Positions 7,734-11,423 of a DNA stretch of 11,423 nt are shown here, piece by piece. Position numbers and translations under genes: made by a program. The stretch comes from JBFJVZ01 sp041623895. GTDB lineage: Bacteria; Planctomycetota; Planctomycetia; Pirellulales; Pirellulaceae. The notes below the pieces were generated by a model that was not told the origin of the DNA, searched no databases, and worked only from the letters and a program-made list of their open reading frames with translations. Positions within the stretch are counted from its first letter, which is position 1; each line of letters starts with the position of its first letter. The DNA is taken from positions 1 to 11,423 of the forward strand of contig JBFJVZ010000251.1 in the NCBI GenBank assembly GCA_041623895.1. The letters run 5' to 3'.

Positions 7734-7847
7734 TCAGGCTACACCTTCAATGAATTCGTCAAAGTCCCGGTGCTTCACGCCGGGGAAACCGTTAGTGGTC
7801 GGCAGCGTTCTTGCCTGGCTTCCGGCGAAGCCTATGGCCAAAACCAT
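7734..7847 (-). CDS. Possible 37-residue ORF bridging the discoidin-like and GNAT genes
   Basis: An ATG at 7847 opens a frame that overlaps the last 16 nt of the discoidin-like gene in another frame and ends at TGA (7736-7734), 8 nt before the GNAT start. The product begins MVLAIGFAGSQ and ends KHRDFDEFIEGVA; the C-terminal half has a protein-like acidic and aromatic composition. Arguments for it are that it fills the gap between two co-directional genes almost exactly and that both junctions would allow coupling. Against it are the small size, no clear Shine-Dalgarno and no family I can name. It may instead be a remnant of a longer gene's 3' end or chance. Confidence 0.25.
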   Translation of the reverse strand: MVLAIGFAGSQARTLPTTNGFPGVKHRDFDEFIEGVA

Positions 7848-8533
7848 TTGGGCAGTTCTTGGTTATTACCGTATGCCGAACTTGCCCATGCGTCACTTGC
7901 CCATTGCACACTTCCATCCTTTCCGTACAAGGCGATCGCATCGATTTCGTTCCAACCTGCGACAGCAGGACTGTTCAAATACAACTTGATGCGCCGCGCG
8001 CTCGTGCCCGCTTTGACTGGGAACGACGACAATCCCATCGCGGCTGTCGTCGGCGTCGGGTCGCTGCCCTTCCAAAGCTCGAATTCGCCAAGTTTGAAAT
8101 CGACCGCGCAGATTCGATCGATCGCACCGGGGTTGTAAGTTTCGTAGACGACAATCTTTTTGATCTGCACAGAGTTTGGGAATTCGACAATCACCCACTC
8201 GCGGGAACCGTCGGGAGTGAGCGGCGCCCAGGCGGTTGATTGGTCACCCGGAGACGGAGTATCGGGCGCACCAACGATCTGCTTGATACTCCAGGAACTT
8301 CCTGCTTGCAGCCTTCCCTTGGCCAATTTTTCGTACTCAGCGAGCAGTTGCTGACGATCGCGATTCCAGCTCATCAAGATCGCCGCGATCAACGATAGCC
8401 AGATCAAATCCAGCAACCGAAATCTTGGCAGCCAACGGCGGCGTTTGCGATCGATTCGAGGAACATGTTTGCAAGCTGCATCAGATGAATCAGCCTTCGC
8501 GTTTAGCAAGTCGGTTGGTTGCGTTGGAATCAT
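7832..8533 (-). CDS. Membrane-anchored protein with discoidin-like domain
   Basis: This 233-residue protein has a short soluble N-terminus, a strongly basic stretch RKRRRWLPRFR (29-39) and one transmembrane helix (about 40-56, LLDLIWLSLIAAILMSW). The positive-inside rule puts the N-terminus in the cytoplasm and the remainder outside. After a short charged linker (57-76), residues about 78-205 look like a galactose-binding/discoidin beta-sandwich: SSWSIKQIVGAPDTPSPGD, AWAPLTPDG, EWVIVEFPNSVQIKKIVVYETYNPGAI, then RRIKLYLNS and WNEIDAIALYG. Such domains usually bind carbohydrate or a cell-surface ligand. No catalytic domain accompanies it. The ATG at 8533 has only a weak upstream purine run. It is divergent from the BON-like gene. 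The domain call is from sequence pattern, not a search. Confidence 0.82.
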   Translation of the reverse strand: MIPTQPTDLLNAKADSSDAACKHVPRIDRKRRRWLPRFRLLDLIWLSLIAAILMSWNRDRQQLLAEYEKLAKGRLQAGSSWSIKQIVGAPDTPSPGDQSTAWAPLTPDGSREWVIVEFPNSVQIKKIVVYETYNPGAIDRICAVDFKLGEFELWKGSDPTPTTAAMGLSSFPVKAGTSARRIKLYLNSPAVAGWNEIDAIALYGKDGSVQWASDAWASSAYGNNQELPKWFWP

Positions 8534-8733
8534 GCGCGAATCCAGATGATCAAGTCATCAAACTTAGCCTTTCAATCGATACCATCCCTTTGACGAGTCT
8601 CGGCCAAGTGTGCATTTTGCGACATTTGGTGACATAGACCTGATCAATTCTGTCCGCTACGGATCTTTGAAGGCAATATTTTGTAGTGGTGATGGATTCG
8701 GGTTGCCGATCGCGTCGAAGACTGACCCTTGGA

Positions 8734-8751
8734 TTGTGATGTATTTCACAA
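8734..8751. promoter_or_regulatory. CRP/FNR-type binding site candidate
   Basis: TTGTGA (8734-8739), six spacer bases, then TCACAA (8746-8751). This matches the CRP core TGTGA-N6-TCACA exactly. It is about 90-105 bp upstream of the BON-like start and about 200 bp upstream of the divergent discoidin-like gene, so it could serve either. Crp/Fnr-family regulators are widespread, but binding in this organism is inferred. Confidence 0.45.
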
Positions 8752-8829
8752 ACGATTCGCTCTGATTCACGCAAATCCTCGACACATTCCGGCTCCTTTA
8801 ACGCGTAGTTATCTGTAGAGGACGTTGTC

Positions 8830-8834
8830 GGAGG
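8830..8834 (+). promoter_or_regulatory. Shine-Dalgarno of the BON-like gene
   Basis: GGAGG lies 3 nt before the ATG at 8838 and 6 nt before the adjacent ATG at 8841. The second spacing is within the normal range, so 8841 is the likelier initiation codon. Confidence 0.6.
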
Positions 8835-8840
8835 TGAATG

Positions 8841-9080
8841 ATGCTGACGAAACAAAAACCAAGTCAACGCGAAAGCTGGACCATTGATCGCATCCGATCA
8901 ATGTTCGCTGTTCGGCTTGGCAAGTACGCGGCGGCGATTCAAATCTCGATTGAAAACACAGTGATCGTGCTCCGCGGTGAACTACCGAGTGCCGCCATGA
9001 AGCAAGAACTGGTACCTGCCATCCGCCAAGCGGGTGTGCTGGGCCAAGTCTCCGACTGTGTCCAAGTTCCTGCCCCGTAA
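8841..9080 (+). CDS. Small BON-like domain protein
   Basis: The 79-residue product has the alpha-beta order of a BON domain: an N-terminal helix (RESWTIDRIRSMFAVRLG), a strand (AAIQISIENTVIVLRGELPS), a helix (AAMKQELVPAIRQAGV) and a last strand (GQVSDCVQVPA). The pattern ENTVIVLRGELPS matches the usual BON strand-turn 'v-L-x-G-x-v-x-s'. BON domains bind membranes or partner proteins. Here there is no signal peptide, no membrane helix and no second domain, so the protein is likely cytosolic. It stands alone, between a divergent gene and the PHP gene. The CRP/FNR-type palindrome upstream is the only regulatory clue. If start 8838 is used the protein has one extra Met. BON assignment is from pattern and moderately sure; that it is a real gene is well supported by its Shine-Dalgarno. 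Confidence 0.8.
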   Translation: MLTKQKPSQRESWTIDRIRSMFAVRLGKYAAAIQISIENTVIVLRGELPSAAMKQELVPAIRQAGVLGQVSDCVQVPAP

Positions 9081-9111
9081 ATCTTCCGCATCGCGGTCAC
9101 AAACTCTCTCG

Positions 9112-9135
9112 ACCGATTCGCCTGATTGCGGTATT
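9112..9135 (+). repeat. Upstream copy of a direct repeat (partner at 9311-9336)
   Basis: GCCTGATTGCGGTATT at 9120-9135 recurs exactly at 9321-9336, 201 bp downstream. Flanking bases extend the match: ACC-GATTC here against ACCAGATTCT there, differing by two single-base gaps. The downstream copy encodes the signal-peptide core of the PHP protein. Confidence 0.7.
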
Positions 9136-9210
9136 TCGTGATCGTTCTCAGGATCGCGGGTTCCGGGCCTCTTCACGCGGGCCTTTTTACCCGGGTATTT
9201 CCTTCAAAAA

Positions 9211-9246
9211 AGGCGCAAGCCTCACACGCTGCTGTGCGTTGGAGGC
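9211..9246 (+). promoter_or_regulatory. Mutually exclusive small hairpins before the PHP gene
   Basis: AGGC-GCAA-GCCT (9211-9222) is a 4-bp hairpin with a GNRA-type loop. The same GCCT, together with CACA, can instead pair with TGTG (9233-9236 region) and AGGC (9243-9246). Two competing folds in a leader can act in attenuation, but both stems are short and chance is a good alternative. The T5 run at 9184-9188 after a GGCC/GGCC stem could be a weak terminator for the BON-like gene. Confidence 0.2.
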
Positions 9247-9298
9247 AGAATATCATATCACGATCGATAACGACCTCTTAACCCCGGTTCTTTACATC

Positions 9299-10552
9299 AT
9301 GCATCGGCTAACCAGATTCTGCCTGATTGCGGTATTGGCAACGTTCACGCATTCGCTTCAGGCACAAGATACATCAAGCGGTGACAGCCCGCAGCGACCT
9401 TTGCGATGGTGGAAAGGCAACTTGCACACACATTCGTTGTGGTCGGACGGTGATGATTTTCCGGAGATGATCGCGGCCTGGTACGCCGACCGGGACTACA
9501 ACTTCCTGGCCTTGACCGACCACAATTTGCTGAGTCAGGGCATACGATGGATGAAAGTTGCCGACGTTATCAAGCGTGCCGACGATCAAGCGTTGCCCAA
9601 GTACCGCCAAAAGTTTGGAAATCAGTGGGTCGAAACACGAGGCAGCGAAGGCGAAGCGGACCACGAAGTGCGGCTAAAACCGCTTGACGAATTTCGTTGC
9701 CTGGTCGAACAGCGCGGCAAGTTCATCATGATCCAGGCCGAGGAAATCAGCGACCGTGCCGAAGGGAAACCAGTTCACATCAACGCTACAAATATCGCGG
9801 AGGTGATTCCGCCGGCAGGCGGCAAGACCGTGCGGGAGGCGATGGAGAATAATCTGCGCGCGATCCTGCAGCACGAAAAGTATCACGGCCGGCAGGTGCT
9901 GCCACACTTGAACCATCCGAATTTTGGTTACGCCATCACGGCCGAAGATCTGGCCGCGGTGACCACGGAGCGTTTTTACGAAGTCTACAACGGACATCCG
10001 GGCGTAAATCATCGTGGCGACGAGAATCATCCGAGTGTGGAAAGGATTTGGGATCTGGTCAATGCGATTCGTCGAACAGACGTAGACGTGCCGCCCTTGA
10101 TGGGGATCGCCACCGATGACAGCCACGAATACCACGGCAAACCCGGCTCCCGGCCCGGACGTGGTTGGGTGATGGTCCGTAGCCGGTATCTGACGCCGGA
10201 GCATTTGATTCGCGCGATCAAAGCAGGGGACTTTTACGCGTCCAGCGGCGTCACACTGGCGGACGTCCAATTCAACCCGGAGACAAGACGATTGAAGCTG
10301 GCGATACAGCCGGACCCGAACGCTACGTACCGCACCGATTTTATCGCCACGCTCAAACCTGATGTAACGATTACCAACGACGACGATCGAATTGGCAAGA
10401 TTGTTGCCACGGTCAATGGACTATCGGCGGAATACGAACTGACGGGCAACGAACTGTATGTTCGCGCCGTCGTCACCAGCAGCTTGCCGCCGCTGGATCC
10501 GGTGTTTAAAGATCAGCGGCAACAAGCATGGACACAACCTGTGGGGTGGTGA
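9299..10552 (+). CDS. Exported PHP-domain metal-dependent hydrolase
   Basis: The 417-residue protein starts with a Sec signal peptide (1-23, RLTRFCLIAVLATFTHSLQA). The body has PHP-fold metal motifs: NLHTH (41-45) with H43 and H45, SDGDDF, ALTDHN (71-76) with D74 and H75, QAEEISD (146-152), LPHLNHPNFG (201-210) with H203 and H206, EVYNGHPG (228-235) and IATDDSHEYHG (270-280) with D273 and H276. PHP enzymes use two or three metals to hydrolyse phosphoesters. The natural substrate of this exported type is unknown. Residues about 315-400 form a beta-rich C-terminal tail. The frame is open upstream to a TTG at 9239, but the ATG at 9299 places the signal peptide at the N-terminus and is preferred despite a weak Shine-Dalgarno. 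Its stop codon lies 2 bp from that of the convergent PH-domain gene. Confidence 0.9.
   Translation: MHRLTRFCLIAVLATFTHSLQAQDTSSGDSPQRPLRWWKGNLHTHSLWSDGDDFPEMIAAWYADRDYNFLALTDHNLLSQGIRWMKVADVIKRADDQALPKYRQKFGNQWVETRGSEGEADHEVRLKPLDEFRCLVEQRGKFIMIQAEEISDRAEGKPVHINATNIAEVIPPAGGKTVREAMENNLRAILQHEKYHGRQVLPHLNHPNFGYAITAEDLAAVTTERFYEVYNGHPGVNHRGDENHPSVERIWDLVNAIRRTDVDVPPLMGIATDDSHEYHGKPGSRPGRGWVMVRSRYLTPEHLIRAIKAGDFYASSGVTLADVQFNPETRRLKLAIQPDPNATYRTDFIATLKPDVTITNDDDRIGKIVATVNGLSAEYELTGNELYVRAVVTSSLPPLDPVFKDQRQQAWTQPVGW
9311..9336 (+). repeat. Downstream copy of the direct repeat, inside the PHP signal-peptide region
   Basis: This segment encodes part of the hydrophobic signal-peptide core (TRFCLIAVL) and shares the 16-base block GCCTGATTGCGGTATT with 9120-9135. 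The 201-bp spacing is a multiple of three, so the copies are in the same frame. This suggests a small duplication of the gene's 5' end. Confidence 0.7.
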
Positions 10553-10554
10553 GC

Positions 10555-10953
10555 TTAAGCAGCAGTCGCTTGCATTCGATGTTGGTCGATGATCGATTTG
10601 ATCTTGTCCGGATCCCGCAATCCAGCCACATCGATCTCGATGCTTGACTGAGCGGCACTGCTAATCCCGATACGGCCAGTCGAAAAGATGCGCTGAAAAA
10701 AAGTTTGGGTTAGCTGCACGTTGCGCACGTCGCGATGCCAGACTTCGGTAATCGAACGGCTCAGCCAGCCGCGATGCAAACGCGTTCGCCGATCGGTCAC
10801 CGTCAATTCCGTCGATCTGGCACGAATGTACCAGGCCAGTAAAAAGGGAATGCCGACGACCACGCATGACAGCAAAACCATCAGCACAAACCCAAGCGGG
10901 TGATTACGAAACATCGCTGGCGAATCAAGGTAAATCGTCTTTTCGTCTGACAT
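10555..10953 (-). CDS. Membrane-anchored bacterial PH domain protein (DUF304/YdbS-like)
   Basis: The 132-residue product has a short hydrophilic N-terminus, one long hydrophobic segment (about 20-44, LGFVLMVLLSCVVVGIPFLLAWYI), which may be one helix or a tight hairpin, and a bacterial pleckstrin-homology domain (about 48-126). The domain shows the family pattern ELTVTDRRTRLHRGWLSR, then EVWHRDVRNVQLTQTFFQRIF, GRIGISSA and IEIDVAGLRDPDKIKSII. Such proteins are small membrane proteins of unknown function. The ATG at 10953 has GAGGG about 7 nt upstream and is chosen. A longer frame (to 11175) adds about 74 residues of low-complexity, cysteine-rich sequence that covers the repeat region and is not credible. 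It converges on the PHP gene with 2 bp between stops and no visible terminator between them. Confidence 0.88.
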   Translation of the reverse strand: MSDEKTIYLDSPAMFRNHPLGFVLMVLLSCVVVGIPFLLAWYIRARSTELTVTDRRTRLHRGWLSRSITEVWHRDVRNVQLTQTFFQRIFSTGRIGISSAAQSSIEIDVAGLRDPDKIKSIIDQHRMQATAA

Positions 10954-11016
10954 GACTTTTCCCTCGGAACATGAGTACCGGCAACCATTTGTGCCATGCT
11001 TGAAGGGGCAGAAGTC

Positions 11017-11062
11017 GCGGTCGGTGGGGGCGCAAAATCGGTATGCCGACCGCCCTTTTTTT
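11017..11062 (+). terminator. Rho-independent terminator-like hairpin (plus strand)
   Basis: GCGGTCGG (11017-11024) and CCGACCGC (11046-11053) form a perfect 8-bp GC-rich stem with a 21-nt loop, followed by CC and seven T (11056-11062). The polarity is plus. The only plus-strand gene upstream is the PHP gene ending at 10552, so the hairpin would end transcripts that cross the PH-domain gene in antisense. The loop is longer than ideal. Confidence 0.45.
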
Positions 11063-11124
11063 GGTCCATCACGGTTTGGTGTGGGTCGCTGGTGGAAAAC
11101 GGCATTTTTTTGACTTTCTCCTTC

Positions 11125-11195
11125 GATATTTCTTGTTGGATGTTCTGCGGTTTTCATTGACTGACAGAAGAACATCGAATACCGAACAAGGAATG
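11125..11195. repeat. Inverted pair of a short dispersed-type sequence
   Basis: The right copy (about 11165-11194) reads CAGAAGAACATCGAATACCG followed by AACAAGGAAT. Its reverse complement matches the left copy (about 11128-11150, ATTTCTTGTTGGATGTTCTG then CGG) apart from a few substitutions and a deletion of about 7 bases in the left copy. About 14 nt separate them. The right copy resembles sequence I recall as recurring between genes in planctomycetes and related phyla; that recollection was not checked. Confidence 0.45.
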
Positions 11196-11295
11196 TCTTC
11201 CGACTTCCGCTACGAAAGAAACGCCTGCATTTTGCAAGAACAACCGTTGAAAGCGTTGCGCGGAGCGGGAAGCATGCTGGAACATGGGTGCGAAC

Positions 11296-11345
11296 TTCAC
11301 AGCCTCTCCGCAGATGAATGCAATCGTTTGCGGAGAGGCTGTGAA
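11296..11345. repeat. 22-bp stem-loop
   Basis: A 17-base arm, TTCACAGCCTCTCCGCA (11296-11312), is perfectly complementary to TGCGGAGAGGCTGTGAA (11329-11345). Inside it, five more pairs (two of them G-U) close a 6-nt loop, ATGCAA (11318-11323). No T tract follows on either strand, so it is not an ordinary terminator. It looks like a repetitive extragenic palindrome or miniature element. Confidence 0.75.
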
Positions 11346-11373
11346 TTTATTCGCCGGCGGCGAAAGTACGTCG

Positions 11374-11414
11374 TCGTTTGCTCCGCAAACGAACGCTTAA
11401 GGGAACGATCGTTC
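11374..11414. repeat. Second small stem-loop and adjacent palindrome
   Basis: TCGTTTGC (11374-11381), a 3-nt loop and GCAAACGA (11385-11392) form a perfect 8-bp hairpin. The palindrome GAACGATCGTTC follows at 11403-11414, then GCGGAGCG at the edge. The arms share the GTTTGCGGAG-type sequence found in the larger stem-loop, which suggests a family of related units. Confidence 0.5.
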
Positions 11415-11423
11415 GCGGAGCGA

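Larger units (their letters stand above)
8534..8840. other. Divergent intergenic region of about 307 bp
   Basis: This spacer separates the discoidin-like gene (minus) from the BON-like gene (plus) and must hold both promoters. I could not place convincing -35/-10 pairs. Visible elements are a small inverted repeat GATGA-TCAAG-TCATC near 8552-8566, the CRP/FNR-type palindrome at 8734-8751, and the Shine-Dalgarno of the BON-like gene. No credible ORF lies here. Confidence 0.6.
10954..11423. other. Gene-free region of 470 bp with clustered inverted repeats
   Basis: No credible coding region. From left to right it contains the leader of the PH-domain gene, a terminator-like hairpin, an inverted pair of a short dispersed-type sequence, a long stem-loop, a smaller stem-loop and a 12-bp palindrome cut close to the window edge. 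The motif GCGGAGCG recurs (11260-11267 and 11415-11422) and TTTGCGGAG/CTCCGCAAA forms recur nearby. The density of related short inverted sequences suggests an intergenic repeat cluster rather than a regulatory leader. Confidence 0.6.

Noticed and set aside
9239..9298. TTG start at 9239 for the PHP protein
   Set aside because: It would place 20 non-hydrophobic residues before a clear signal peptide, and no ribosome-binding site favours it.
10981..11000. RpoN-like -24/-12 promoter for the PH-domain gene (TGGCAC ... TTGC on the minus strand)
   Set aside because: The distance between GG and GC is 11 nt; sigma-54 promoters need 10, and spacing is strict.
10954..11175. N-terminal extension of the PH-domain protein
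   Set aside because: The ATG at 10953 has a good Shine-Dalgarno, and the extension covers the hairpin and repeat region with low-complexity sequence.
11193..11423. Plus-strand frame starting with ATG at 11193 and open to the window edge (77 codons)
   Set aside because: It runs straight through the stem-loops and repeated GCGGAGCG motifs, has an Arg- and Cys-rich unnatural composition and no ribosome-binding site. It is best read as repeat sequence that happens to be open.

Overview
The window reads as chromosomal DNA of a planctomycete, most likely of the order Pirellulales (Rhodopirellula-like). This rests on gene content: a DUF1559 pseudopilin-like protein, a DUF1501 protein, and a protein joining the planctomycete-type cytochrome C domain to DUF1549 and DUF1553. 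These families are strongly amplified in Planctomycetota. Base composition is moderately GC-rich by eye. No rRNA, tRNA, CRISPR array, transposase or phage gene was seen.

Layout. Positions 1-84 hold the last codons of an unidentified plus-strand gene. A DUF1559 gene follows (238-1161, +). Next is a tight minus-strand cluster, read right to left: the c-type-cytochrome/DUF1549/DUF1553 gene (7006-3887), a DUF1501 gene (3880-2480) and mtnA (2467-1370). The gaps are 6 and 12 bp, so they are probably one operon in which a methionine-salvage enzyme follows an exported planctomycete gene pair. Upstream on the same strand lie a GNAT acetyltransferase (7725-7201) and a membrane-anchored discoidin-like protein (8533-7832). 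A possible 37-codon ORF bridges those two.

A divergent region of about 307 bp (8534-8840) carries a CRP/FNR-type palindrome (TTGTGA-N6-TCACAA) ahead of a small BON-like gene (8841-9080, +). A spacer with a short direct repeat then leads to an exported PHP-fold metal-dependent hydrolase (9299-10552, +). That gene converges, with 2 bp between stop codons, on a membrane-anchored bacterial PH-domain gene (10953-10555, -).

The last 470 bp (10954-11423) hold no convincing gene but are rich in structure: a terminator-like hairpin on the plus strand, an inverted pair of a short sequence that looks like a known dispersed element, a 22-bp stem-loop, and further short palindromes. This looks like an intergenic repeat cluster.

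The genes do not form one recognisable pathway. The most coherent unit is the three-gene minus-strand operon. No clear new defence or mobile system is visible. The points most worth checking are the mtnA coupling, the convergent antisense layout at 10.5-11.1 kb, the CRP-like site, the bridging small ORF and the terminal repeat cluster.
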